Virus record (IMG/VR): IMGVR_UViG_3300046328_000030
Span: 1-38,060 of that record
From: a virus
Strand: one strand, 5' to 3'
DNA: 38,060 nucleotides
Made by a program: the position numbers and the translations under genes
The notes under the pieces: model-generated
The model's input: the letters and a program-made list of their open reading frames with translations, nothing else
What the model was told of the DNA's origin: nothing
Databases searched by the model: none
Shown: piece after piece, positions 24,441 to 31,659 of the stretch
How positions within the stretch are numbered: the stretch's first letter is position 1
Layout: every line of letters begins with the position of its first letter

Positions 24441-25085
24441 ATGATCAAAATCTCTAAAACATCTAAGCTTGATGGTATCCGTTCGTGGTCTCTGCAAGCG
24501 CTCGATACATGCCCAGGCAGCATCGCTTCACCGGGCGTACTTGTCGATGCATGTAAGGGCTGCTATGCCACCACAGGCAACTACAATTACCCTAACGTTA
24601 AAGCGCCTAGGTTGTCTAACCGTGAAGATTGGCAAAGGCTTGACTGGGTTAGTGATATGGTTCAAGCGCTTGACTCTGACCGCTATTTCCGTTGGTTCGA
24701 TTCAGGCGATATGTACACGCTGGGCCTAGCCGAAAAGATTCTCGAGGTCATGACGCTAACGCCGTGGTGTAAGCACTGGCTGCCTACACGTATGCACAAA
24801 TTCCCTAAATTCTCGCTTGTCTTGCAAGCCATGCAAGCGCTGCCTAACGTATCAGTTAGATTCTCGAGCGATAGCGTACAAGGTGAATTTATCGCCGGGT
24901 TACATGGCAGTGTCATTGTCCCTGACAGCGAGACTCTGCCCGCCGGTGTATCATTGTGCCGTGCTTATGAGCAGGAGGGTAAATGTTCAGGCTGCCGCGC
25001 TTGCTGGGATAAGTCAGTTGGCGTTATAGCGTATCCAGCCCATGGCCGTAAAATGGCTAAGGTTATCCGTATCATGAAAGGTTGA
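24441..25085 (+). CDS. GP88-like protein with two cysteine clusters
   Basis: 214 aa, resembling the GP88 family of phage proteins. Motifs: SWSLQALDTC, C38-K-G-C41-Y-A after C24, a central YFRWFDSGDMY, HWLPTRMHK, then VRFSSDSV, and near the end C173...C182-x2-C185-x2-C188 before WDK and IAYPAHG. Cysteine spacings suggest one or two iron-sulfur or zinc sites. The biochemical role is unknown to me. Base composition is richer in G+C than the surrounding genes, so it may be a separate acquisition. Has its own promoter just upstream. Confidence 0.75.
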   Translation: MIKISKTSKLDGIRSWSLQALDTCPGSIASPGVLVDACKGCYATTGNYNYPNVKAPRLSNREDWQRLDWVSDMVQALDSDRYFRWFDSGDMYTLGLAEKILEVMTLTPWCKHWLPTRMHKFPKFSLVLQAMQALPNVSVRFSSDSVQGEFIAGLHGSVIVPDSETLPAGVSLCRAYEQEGKCSGCRACWDKSVGVIAYPAHGRKMAKVIRIMKG

Positions 25086-25088
25086 CCT

Positions 25089-25265
25089 ATGACCGAAAAG
25101 AATATAGTTTATCTGTATGATGTATGCGGATTGTCGCTTGAAGTGATAGCGTTACAATCCGGATACAGTCTTGAACGTGTACACGCTATAGTAGGTAAAC
25201 CGCCTAGCTATCCGCTTGCATACGTAACGCGAAACCGCTACAATGACTGGGTGAATGGTAAGTGA
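25089..25265 (+). CDS. Small putative helix-turn-helix protein
   Basis: 58 aa. Residues about 15-36 (LSLEVIALQSGYSLERVHAI) read as a helix-turn-helix of the 'LSLEEIA..SGYS.ERV' kind, so a small transcription factor is possible. Begins four bases after the GP88-like stop and is probably co-transcribed. It is the only clear DNA-binding regulator candidate of the early block. Confidence 0.6.
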   Translation: MTEKNIVYLYDVCGLSLEVIALQSGYSLERVHAIVGKPPSYPLAYVTRNRYNDWVNGK

Positions 25266-25345
25266 TAGATTAGAGACTGTAGCGCATGCTTACCCGTGCG
25301 CTATGGCCTACAATCTGTAGGTTTACATTTGACTAAGGGTACATC
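25266..25345 (+). other. Intergenic segment with two hairpins
   Basis: AGCGCA...TGCGCT (25281-25302) and CCTACA-ATC-TGTAGG followed by TTTACATTT (25307-25330). The second could be a weak terminator; its left arm is the recurrent word CCTACAATC. No gene seen. Confidence 0.4.
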
Positions 25346-25549
25346 ATGATTTATAGGGCCTGGATCAATCAACCCTCAACACTACAACCTTTGCATCACT
25401 TACATGGTAAGTATTGTATTGCACATGATACGCATCAAGGCAGCGTAACTATCTATTTCACTGAGGGTGATGTCCATTCAATGGATGTTATGCGTAGTTG
25501 TATTTCACGGGTGTATTTGAGTAAAACAGTAACCGGAGAAAATAAATGA
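25346..25549 (+). CDS. Hypothetical early protein
   Basis: 67 aa with LHGKYCIAHDTHQGSVTIYF and TEGDVHSM; beta-rich, no family recognised. AAGGG precedes the ATG. Stop overlaps the next start (ATGA). Confidence 0.6.
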   Translation: MIYRAWINQPSTLQPLHHLHGKYCIAHDTHQGSVTIYFTEGDVHSMDVMRSCISRVYLSKTVTGENK

Positions 25550-25749
25550 GTCGCTATGAAGAAACCACAAAAGAAAATTTCCATCGCTGCTTGAGAACAA
25601 ATGAGCGATATTTAAACACAGGATGCACGACTACTTATGATAGCGTGGAAAACATAACGCTTTGGATTGTTGCCGGTCTTACATTTGGAATGTCAGGGGG
25701 ACGAATAGGTGAATCCACGTTTTACAAGGTGAACAAGGAGTTTGCATGA
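25546..25749 (+). CDS. Hypothetical early protein
   Basis: 67 aa; helical acidic N-terminus, then a mildly hydrophobic stretch (ITLWIVAGLTFGMSGG) that may be a membrane segment. Overlaps both neighbours by four bases, so translation is coupled along this string. Confidence 0.55.
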   Translation: MSRYEETTKENFHRCLRTNERYLNTGCTTTYDSVENITLWIVAGLTFGMSGGRIGESTFYKVNKEFA

Positions 25750-25946
25750 GATATGAAGTCCAATTCAAAACATCTGGCATAGTGGCCTTTAGTGCCTCTG
25801 AACGGGGTATCTGTCAGCATTGGTACGATTGCAACAACTACGGGCCTGAAATGGCCTATTGTGACCCTGCAACGGGTGAGATTGTCCCTGATCGCTGGGT
25901 TAAGGGTGAATGCCTTGAATTGTTCACTATCAAGAGGGTTAAATGA
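25746..25946 (+). CDS. Hypothetical early protein
   Basis: 66 aa; MRYEVQFKTSGIVAFSASER, then aromatic-rich HWYDCNNYGPEMAYCDPATG. Reads as a compact beta protein; no family. Translationally coupled on both sides. Confidence 0.55.
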   Translation: MRYEVQFKTSGIVAFSASERGICQHWYDCNNYGPEMAYCDPATGEIVPDRWVKGECLELFTIKRVK

Positions 25947-26044
25947 TGTACACATGGCCCTTCCCTGCCTTCCCTAACCCATTGGACACTGGGCATAAGC
26001 GCCCTAAATTCAATCCTGCAAACCATGAGGATGCACCATTGTAG
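25943..26044 (+). CDS. Very small proline-rich protein
   Basis: 33 aa (MMYTWPFPAFPNPLDTGHKR...) with six prolines. Supported only by the ATGA overlap with the preceding gene and the tight fit before the next. Confidence 0.45.
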   Translation: MMYTWPFPAFPNPLDTGHKRPKFNPANHEDAPL

Positions 26045-26055
26045 TGCATAAGACT

Positions 26056-26307
26056 ATGACCAAGATTAAACAATTTATCTACAAACTGAGAGGCTGTGAG
26101 TGGCACGGACTCTGTGAGATACAATCCATTGAGTCATTGCCCTTGATCGTTCGATGCACTGACCTTTATCTGGGTGGCTATCAAGATGATAACCCTCCTG
26201 ACATGATGGACATTGTAGACTACCAAATTATCCTTGACATTGAGGACATGGTACGACTGGAGTATGAGAACCCGAAGGGGGCGAATGGATATGAGAATGG
26301 TAGATAA
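26056..26307 (+). CDS. Hypothetical early protein
   Basis: 83 aa. Contains CEWHGLCEIQSIESLPLIVR and an acidic C-terminal half (VDYQIILDIEDMVRLEY). ATG 26056 chosen; a GTG at 26044 would add four residues. No clear ribosome site. Confidence 0.5.
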   Translation: MTKIKQFIYKLRGCEWHGLCEIQSIESLPLIVRCTDLYLGGYQDDNPPDMMDIVDYQIILDIEDMVRLEYENPKGANGYENGR

Positions 26308-26380
26308 ACATTGGCTGGTGCTGTTCGTGGTGCTTTGTGCATACTTGATCGGGGGATACTATGATTCGATGGCTTATTGA
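26285..26380 (+). CDS. 31-residue membrane peptide
   Basis: Short charged start (MDMRMVDKHW) then one transmembrane helix (LVLFVVLCAYLIGG). It overlaps the preceding gene by 23 bases. One of several tiny hydrophobic peptides of the early block. Confidence 0.45.
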   Translation: MDMRMVDKHWLVLFVVLCAYLIGGYYDSMAY

Positions 26381-26423
26381 GTTGTTGTTGCCATCACGCA
26401 AGAAGGATGTAAGCTATTTGTAA
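26361..26423 (+). CDS. 20-residue amphipathic peptide, doubtful
   Basis: MIRWLIELLLPSRKKDVSYL, hydrophobic then basic, overlapping the previous small gene. GGGGGAT precedes it. Too short to be sure. Confidence 0.3.
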   Translation: MIRWLIELLLPSRKKDVSYL

Positions 26424-26437
26424 GCAAATTAGTGTAA

Positions 26438-26569
26438 AGACACCGACAAGATAAACTTGACAGGTATCGTGACAAGATTCGAGCCATTCAGGTGAGGCAA
26501 CTCAAACCAGAGACCTATCCTGACTACTATGATGACAATGAAATTGAAGATGAGGAGTATTTACCATGA
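26438..26569 (+). other. Open frame with coding-like sequence but no normal start
   Basis: After a TAA at 26435 a frame of 43 codons ends in an ATGA overlap with the next gene. It reads charged and protein-like (KLDRYRDKIRAIQ, then YPDYYDDNEIEDEEYLP), yet has no ATG or TTG; the only GTG is at codon 19 without a ribosome site. Could be a gene remnant or use a rare start such as ATT. Confidence 0.4.
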
Positions 26570-26802
26570 AATGCGTATGCTGTGACCGTAAACTGAAAGA
26601 CCATGAGGCCGTGCGCCGTCATGCCATCACTAACGAATTCCTTGACATCTGCGATGGGTGCCTGCGTGAGATTCCGGGATTGCCTACGAAGCTACCCACA
26701 GGGGTCGTGATCGAGTCTGACCCTTTCGAGGACAGTGAAACCAACGATGTAGACATTGATGATGTTACAGATTGTTACACTTTAGACATTGACAACGATT
26801 GA
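26566..26802 (+). CDS. Small zinc-finger protein
   Basis: 78 aa: MKCVCC, then HAITNEFLDICDGCLR gives a C-x2-C...C-x2-C zinc knuckle (residues 3-6 and about 29-32), followed by an acidic tail. A type seen in the accessory regions of many phages. Its last codons contain the -35 box of the next promoter. Confidence 0.7.
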   Translation: MKCVCCDRKLKDHEAVRRHAITNEFLDICDGCLREIPGLPTKLPTGVVIESDPFEDSETNDVDIDDVTDCYTLDIDND

Positions 26803-26816
26803 GGAGCGTGTATAAT
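26789..26816 (+). promoter_or_regulatory. Near-consensus promoter with palindromic -10
   Basis: TTGACA (26789-26794), 16-base spacer, TATAAT (26811-26816). The -10 is part of the palindrome GTATAATTATAC (26810-26821), a likely operator. Drives the second half of the early block through a 205-base leader. Confidence 0.8.
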
Positions 26817-27021
26817 TATACTATATAGACACTAGGACATTGCTTCTATGCTTAGAAGTTAAATACTATAAGTATATACTTAGATAAGTACTTATAACAT
26901 TAACGTATAAGCATTGATGTAACGTCTTAGTGACTTTAAAGTAACATTAAAGACTCTATGTAACATAGACAATGTTATATGTGTGGCTAAATGTTATAAA
27001 CTATCATTAAAAGGTGATAAC
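26806..27021 (+). other. AT-rich non-coding leader sharing words with the control region
   Basis: Holds TCTATGCTTA (26846), GTTAAATACTATAAG (26858), ATAAGTACTTATA (26884) and AACGTATAAG (26902), words also found at 23269-23361, and several repeats of ACATTA/TAACAT. No gene seen. Probably regulatory: a second binding region for the same protein, or a second origin-like element. Confidence 0.6.
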
Positions 27022-27207
27022 ATGAATGATTTGTCTATAACCATGATTGAAGAATTTGACTCACAAGAGCAAGAACTTATGCGCTTTGAGTGCTGGTATC
27101 ACTCTGTGATTGACGATATGGCTGGTCTTATCCGTGCCAATGGCTACGATAAGGTCATGTTTGATGTAATGTGCGCAGTGAAACGAATGCAAGAGGATGT
27201 AGAATGA
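27022..27207 (+). CDS. Hypothetical early protein
   Basis: 61 aa, acidic helical (MIEEFDSQEQELMRFECWYH...). ATG 27022 chosen for its AAAAGGTG; the GTG at 26983 lies in the AT-rich leader. ATGA overlap with the next tiny gene. Confidence 0.55.
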   Translation: MNDLSITMIEEFDSQEQELMRFECWYHSVIDDMAGLIRANGYDKVMFDVMCAVKRMQEDVE

Positions 27208-27260
27208 TCGTCTCACTGTTTGTGGGTGTCTTAACACTGTTAAAGGTGGTGCTTAAATGA
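27204..27260 (+). CDS. 18-residue hydrophobic peptide coupled to both neighbours
   Basis: MIVSLFVGVLTLLKVVLK: a single hydrophobic helix. ATGA overlaps at both ends place it exactly between two genes, which argues for real translation. Function unknown. Confidence 0.45.
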   Translation: MIVSLFVGVLTLLKVVLK

Positions 27261-27490
27261 CTAGATTTAGTCTTGTCTTGAACTTAGGTGAGAACGCTAA
27301 AGTCACCGTAGGATTTGACCTACTGAGTGACGATGGTGATCCTTACGTGGACTTTGAAGGCCTTGAAGTGTGGTATAAAGGTGTTGACATCATTGATACC
27401 CTTGACCAGAATGATCTAGCCTCCTTAGACACTCAGATCATGGAGTCATGGGGCTTGATTGAGGATCAAATTTATCATGATGACTATTGA
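27257..27490 (+). CDS. Hypothetical acidic protein
   Basis: 77 aa, beta-strand start (TRFSLVLNLGENAKVTVGFD) then acidic helix. No family recognised. Coupled to the preceding peptide. Confidence 0.55.
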   Translation: MTRFSLVLNLGENAKVTVGFDLLSDDGDPYVDFEGLEVWYKGVDIIDTLDQNDLASLDTQIMESWGLIEDQIYHDDY

Positions 27491-27522
27491 CAAGGAATTG
27501 ACATGACGAACGGAGTGAATGT

Positions 27523-27768
27523 ATGAGAGACACCATAGACATGGCCCTCGAGGCGGGCTTTCCATTCAACAAGTACGGTTTGCTTCAAGGCAATGATGAC
27601 AATGAAATTGATGCCGATGAAATGTTTAAAGCCTTTGAAGCCCTTGTTCGTGCTGATGAGCGGAGCGTAGAGCGTGAGGCGTGTGCAAAGGTGTGTGATG
27701 ACTGGCCTAATGGCAGAGACGATGTGTACTCAATTGGCGTAGCCATCCGAGCAAGGGGGAAGACATGA
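27523..27768 (+). CDS. Phage accessory protein with 'CAKVC...AIRARG' motif
   Basis: 81 aa. An EREACAKVCDDW segment and final VAIRARGK match a pattern common to small genes of temperate and lytic proteobacterial phages, function unknown. Higher G+C than genes further left. GGAG precedes the ATG. Confidence 0.65.
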   Translation: MRDTIDMALEAGFPFNKYGLLQGNDDNEIDADEMFKAFEALVRADERSVEREACAKVCDDWPNGRDDVYSIGVAIRARGKT

Positions 27769-28055
27769 CCACCTACACCGTGAGCTATTTCATCAAGAAC
27801 CCGACAAAGTTTGAAGAAGGAGCAACAGTAACGGAAATGGGCAAGGGCTGGTTTCATGTGGTCAAAGTATTTGAAGGCTGGAGCCAAGTAGAAGCACATG
27901 GATTTGCAAAAAGCCTTGTATTTCCGTTTGGTTCTGCGGGGCACACCATTGAGACCAGTCTTCATGCACCAGCTTGTGTCCCATACAAACCCAAGCGCAA
28001 AGCCGCATGGAAACAAAACCCGCTGCAAAGATTTGCACCAAGGAGCCAAAAATGA
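27765..28055 (+). CDS. Hypothetical protein of GC-rich block
   Basis: 96 aa: beta-rich N-terminal half, basic C-terminus (PYKPKRKAAWKQN). No family recognised. Four-base overlaps on both sides. Confidence 0.55.
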   Translation: MTTYTVSYFIKNPTKFEEGATVTEMGKGWFHVVKVFEGWSQVEAHGFAKSLVFPFGSAGHTIETSLHAPACVPYKPKRKAAWKQNPLQRFAPRSQK

Positions 28056-28651
28056 TCTGTGACAAATGCGAAACAGTCGCGCACTGCCTGAAGAATGGGT
28101 GTGCGCCTAAGCAACCGAGCAAGGATGAAGCATTGAAGCTGTCGCTGGAGGCGTTGGAAAACCTGCTTGAGCAGTATTACTGCAACACTGTTGCAGGGAA
28201 GGACTGCGACCAAGCGCATGATGCCATCACCGCCATCAAGCAAGCCCTTCTCACGGCTACGCCGTTGGCAGCACCTGTGCAGCAGTCACGCAGTGACGTA
28301 GAGCCTGTGGCGACAAAGCTGCAAACACAGCAGTTCAACTGTTTTCATGTTTCAGCAGAAGACTTTCAAAGATTGAAAGAGTTGCCAGTGGGGACAAAGC
28401 TCTACACCACCCCACCCGCAGACGAAATCCAACGTCTGAGCGCACTGGTACGGGCGCAGCAGATCACGATTGAGAAATTGGAGGCGGCTCATGTGCCAGA
28501 AGGGTGGAAGATGGTTCCCATGACACCGACACAAGAGATGCTTGCCGTCTGTGATGAGGATGTAGGCAGCAAAATCATAGACGGCGCAGCATTTGCGGGT
28601 GCTGTTTGGGCAGCTTTGCTCGCCGCCGCACCAGAGAAAGGCCAGCCATGA
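28052..28651 (+). CDS. Accessory protein of mosaic type (prophage-like)
   Basis: 199 aa. N-terminal CDKC...C-x4-C motif, a Leu-rich helix (KDEALKLSLEALENLLEQYY), the phrase LPVGTKLYTTPPA and then VPEGWKMVPMTPTQEML near the end. These phrases recur in variable order in accessory proteins of many temperate phages, suggesting modular recombination. ATG 28052 has AAGGAG; an upstream ATG at 27974 lies in the previous gene. Confidence 0.7.
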   Translation: MICDKCETVAHCLKNGCAPKQPSKDEALKLSLEALENLLEQYYCNTVAGKDCDQAHDAITAIKQALLTATPLAAPVQQSRSDVEPVATKLQTQQFNCFHVSAEDFQRLKELPVGTKLYTTPPADEIQRLSALVRAQQITIEKLEAAHVPEGWKMVPMTPTQEMLAVCDEDVGSKIIDGAAFAGAVWAALLAAAPEKGQP

Positions 28652-28707
28652 TGACTCTGAAAGACGTGATGACAACCGAAGCCAAACTCAAGGAGAAGAA
28701 CACATGA
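28648..28707 (+). CDS. 19-residue peptide before primase-helicase
   Basis: MMTLKDVMTTEAKLKEKNT, with ATGA overlaps at both ends. Its own codons include the AAGGAG for the primase gene. Possibly a translational coupler. Confidence 0.4.
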   Translation: MMTLKDVMTTEAKLKEKNT

Positions 28708-30302
28708 CTAGCAAGTTTCTACGTCATATCGCTTGCGAGCACTGCGGTAGCTCTGACGCGAACTCGCTCTATGACGATGGCCATACACACTGCTTTAATT
28801 GCGGTACGACAGAGCACGAAGGTGCTTACGATGAACGAACGGTAATGAGGGACGCTATGGCTCCCAAGAAAGTAACAAAGATGGACATTAGTACACCGGG
28901 ACTCGTTAAAGCAATCCCTGATCGGGGAATAAGTCAAGCAACCTGTGAAAAGTATGGAGTAACAACCGATGGAGACAAACAGTATTATCCTTACACTGAC
29001 GGAGACGGAGTTAGAACGGCTGTTAAACAACGCACTGTTTCTACAAAGACATTCACCATCTCCGGAGACTTCAAGGGAGCAACACTATTCGGTCAGTCTC
29101 TCTTTCACTCTGGAGGAAAGGCTATCACGATCACAGAGGGAGAGCTTGATGCTCTCGCTGCTTTCCAGATGCAAGGGTCTCTCTACCCTACAGTGAGTAT
29201 CCGTAATGGTGCTCAGGCTGCTCTGAAGGACTGTAAAGCCCAATATGAGTGGTTGAACAGCTTTGACTCTGTGGTGATCTGCTTTGATGCCGATGAGCCG
29301 GGGAAGAAGGCTGCTAAGGAAGTTGCTGAGTTGTTCGGTAACAAGGCCAAGATCATGCAACACAAGAGTGGACACAAGGATGCTTGTGACTACCTTATTG
29401 CAGGAGCTACCAAGGACTTTGTTAACGAATGGTGGAGAGCTGCTCCTTTTACACCTGACGGAATTATCAACGGTAAGGATTTGTGGGAGGAGCTTCGTAA
29501 GCCTAAACAGCTTCCAGATGCCTCATGGCCTTATGCTAAGCTGAACGACATGATGGCAGGTTTGCGTAAACGTGAACTTATCACTATTGCGGCAGGTACA
29601 GGACAAGGAAAGTCAACTTTTCTGCGGCAGTTGATTCATCATTTGTTGGTGACGACAAACGACAATATTGGTATGGCTTTCTTGGAAGAATCTCCTGAGC
29701 GTACTGCATTGGGTATCATGTCCATTGAAGCTGGTAAGCCTTTACATTTGCCTCAGACGGAGTACACCGAAGAGGAGCTTGAACAGGCTTATCAGAAGAC
29801 AATGGGTACAGGACGCTGTGTGTTGTTCAATCATTTCGGATCTCTGGATATTGACAATGTTTTGAACCGTCTGCGTTACATGGTTAAGGCTCAGAATTGC
29901 CAGTGGATTATTTTGGATCACTACCAGATGATTTTGTCAGGTATGGATACAGACGAGCGTAAAGGCTTGGACATGTTACTGACTAAGCTGCGTACCTTTG
30001 TCGAAGAGACAGCAGTAGGTTTGTTTGGTATCTCTCACACACGGAGACAGGATGGTAAAGGACTGGAAAATGGAGCTGAGATTAGTTTGTCTTCCTTACG
30101 AGGCACTCAAGGTATCAGTCAACTGTCCGATGCAGTTATTGGTCTTCAGAGGGATCAACAGAATGATGATGAAGCCAAGCGGAATACAACTGAGCTTCGA
30201 CTGCTGAAGTCACGCTTTACAGGTGAGACAGGCCCTGCCGGTAACTTGTATTTTGATAAGAAAGTTAACAAACTTGTGGAGGTTGTGGAAGAATCTTTAT
30301 AA
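28704..30302 (+). CDS. DNA primase-helicase (T7 gp4-like)
   Basis: 532 aa. Zinc finger C11-x2-C14...C30-x2-C33 (HCFNCG), TOPRIM primase core with E145 (TEGELDA) and D195/D197 (CFDADEPG), then a RecA-type hexameric helicase: Walker A AAGTGQGKST (296-305), Walker B WIILDH (401-406), and ISHTRRQ with a downstream SLRGTQGISQLSD. Same order as T7 gp4 (566 aa). Unwinds and primes at the fork for the polymerase at 31817. ATG 28704 chosen for its AAGGAG and the zinc finger directly behind. Confidence 0.95.
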   Translation: MTSKFLRHIACEHCGSSDANSLYDDGHTHCFNCGTTEHEGAYDERTVMRDAMAPKKVTKMDISTPGLVKAIPDRGISQATCEKYGVTTDGDKQYYPYTDGDGVRTAVKQRTVSTKTFTISGDFKGATLFGQSLFHSGGKAITITEGELDALAAFQMQGSLYPTVSIRNGAQAALKDCKAQYEWLNSFDSVVICFDADEPGKKAAKEVAELFGNKAKIMQHKSGHKDACDYLIAGATKDFVNEWWRAAPFTPDGIINGKDLWEELRKPKQLPDASWPYAKLNDMMAGLRKRELITIAAGTGQGKSTFLRQLIHHLLVTTNDNIGMAFLEESPERTALGIMSIEAGKPLHLPQTEYTEEELEQAYQKTMGTGRCVLFNHFGSLDIDNVLNRLRYMVKAQNCQWIILDHYQMILSGMDTDERKGLDMLLTKLRTFVEETAVGLFGISHTRRQDGKGLENGAEISLSSLRGTQGISQLSDAVIGLQRDQQNDDEAKRNTTELRLLKSRFTGETGPAGNLYFDKKVNKLVEVVEESL

Positions 30303-30317
30303 TTTTGCAGAAAAGTG

Positions 30318-30346
30318 TTGACAGTTTCGTGAACATAGTGTACAAT
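30318..30346 (+). promoter_or_regulatory. Promoter for the middle genes
   Basis: TTGACA (30318-30323), 17-base spacer, TACAAT (30341-30346), in the 69-base gap after the primase-helicase gene. The TACAAT -10 equals those of early promoters 2 and 3. Confidence 0.8.
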
Positions 30347-30371
30347 AATACTGATCACAAAAGGAGTTAAC

Positions 30372-30857
30372 ATGAAACAATGTAAAGTTTGCGCCCAAGA
30401 GTTACCTGATGAGAAGTTTGGAAATACATACCATACCTTATCTGACGGTACTCGAAAAGCCTATAAAGATTCTACCTGCATGGTTTGCCGCCGAAAGAAA
30501 CACTTGGAAAATCCTGAGAAGAGGGAGATTCATAAGAAAGGATCAAGTAAGTGGTATAAGAACAATCCTGATAAAGCAAAGGAACAACGCCTTCGTAGAT
30601 ATGGGATTACACTGTTGCAATACAATCAAATGAGAGAGAATCAAAACTATTGTTGCGCGGTCTGTGGCAGGCACGAAGATGATGTGGAGCAAGGAAGAGC
30701 AGTATCTGGAAGTACAGCACTGTGCGTAGATCATTGCCATACAAGCGGTAAAGTTCGCGGTCTTCTTTGTACCAACTGTAATACAATGATTGGTAAGTCT
30801 AAGGATGATGTTTCAATCTTGGAATCAGCTATTCAATATTTGAAGGAACAGAAATGA
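30372..30857 (+). CDS. Endonuclease VII-like HNH nuclease
   Basis: 161 aa. N-terminal zinc site (CKVCAQ...CMVCRR), then YGITLLQYNQMRENQ, C-AVCG, and the core CVDHCHTSGKVRGLLCTNCN of the recombination endonuclease VII family. It may resolve branched DNA, but members standing alone among replication genes with AT-rich codon use often behave as mobile nucleases. The phage also encodes endonuclease I (34935) for branch cutting, so the two would overlap in role. Confidence 0.85.
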   Translation: MKQCKVCAQELPDEKFGNTYHTLSDGTRKAYKDSTCMVCRRKKHLENPEKREIHKKGSSKWYKNNPDKAKEQRLRRYGITLLQYNQMRENQNYCCAVCGRHEDDVEQGRAVSGSTALCVDHCHTSGKVRGLLCTNCNTMIGKSKDDVSILESAIQYLKEQK

Positions 30858-31021
30858 CAGCATGGCATGGCGGTAAAGGCTCAGGTAGCCGTCCTAAACA
30901 AGTGAGCAATGAGGACTACGCAAACCGATGGGATGCTATCTTTGGAAGGAACAAGGAAAAGGAAGAACCTATTGGTAAAGCCTTGGAAGAGGAACCTTTG
31001 AAGGAAGACGAGAATGATTAA
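30854..31021 (+). CDS. Small conserved phage protein (WHGGKGS type)
   Basis: 55 aa. Starts MTAWHGGKGSGSRPKQVS, then YANRWDAIFGRN and an acidic tail. I recognise the opening from small genes beside replication genes in many podovirus-like phages; function unknown. ATGA overlap with the nuclease gene. Confidence 0.75.
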   Translation: MTAWHGGKGSGSRPKQVSNEDYANRWDAIFGRNKEKEEPIGKALEEEPLKEDEND

Positions 31022-31166
31022 CGTAGAGCAATTGATCGTGGGAGCTACCGGAGTTGGCTACCTGATCGTGGGTGTGCTACAATGGAGCAAGGGAGAAATC
31101 TCTAACGGGATGATCTGGTCAGGTTACGCCTTTGCTCAGATTGGCCTTTGGCTTAACATTAAATGA
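31014..31166 (+). CDS. Small two-helix membrane protein
   Basis: 50 aa with two hydrophobic stretches (LIVGATGVGYLIVGVLQW and MIWSGYAFAQIGLWL). Overlaps the previous gene by eight bases. Membrane anchoring or superinfection roles are possible but unsupported. Confidence 0.6.
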   Translation: MINVEQLIVGATGVGYLIVGVLQWSKGEISNGMIWSGYAFAQIGLWLNIK

Positions 31167-31173
31167 GGAAGAT

Positions 31174-31659
31174 ATGATAGAAAATATTTTAAAGGATAGA
31201 TGTTTATATTTTCCTAATACAGGAGATATTGTATGGAGAAGTGACTTAGGAAAAGCCAAGGAAGGAGCAAGAGCAGTATTCTTCAGTAAAAAGACAGGAT
31301 ACGGCTCACTTCGAGTAAAACATCAAGGAATCAGATATACTTTTATGGCTCATCGAGTTGCATGGTTGTTGTATACAGATGAGTGGCCTAAAGGAGTTGT
31401 AGACCATATAGATAACAATCCCTCTAATAATGCTATATCTAATCTAAGAGATTGCTCTCAGTCTCATAATTTGGCGAGGCGTAGGATGAAAGAAAAAAAA
31501 CTTCCGAGGGGTGTAACTTATGTACACAATAATAAAAAAAATCCATATGTTGCTCAGGTCAGGTGTAAGCATGTAGGGTATTTCCCAACGCCTGAATTAG
31601 CCTCTCAAGCTTATGAGCTTGCCTTTGAGAAAGAATTTGGAAAAGAATGGAGAACTTAA
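31174..31659 (+). CDS. HNH homing endonuclease with AP2-like domain
   Basis: 161 aa. HNH core VVDHIDNNPSNNAISNLRDC (about 84-103) and a C-terminal AP2-like domain (RGVTYVHNNKKNPYVAQVRC...GYFPTPELASQAYELA). ATG 31174 follows GAGGAAG; a longer frame from 31132 lies in the membrane-protein gene. A+T-rich against its neighbours. Inserted between two small genes just ahead of the polymerase. Confidence 0.85.
   Translation: MIENILKDRCLYFPNTGDIVWRSDLGKAKEGARAVFFSKKTGYGSLRVKHQGIRYTFMAHRVAWLLYTDEWPKGVVDHIDNNPSNNAISNLRDCSQSHNLARRRMKEKKLPRGVTYVHNNKKNPYVAQVRCKHVGYFPTPELASQAYELAFEKEFGKEWRT

Noticed and set aside
26456-26490. Promoter from TTGACA near 26456
   Set aside because: No acceptable -10 box at 15-19 bases downstream.
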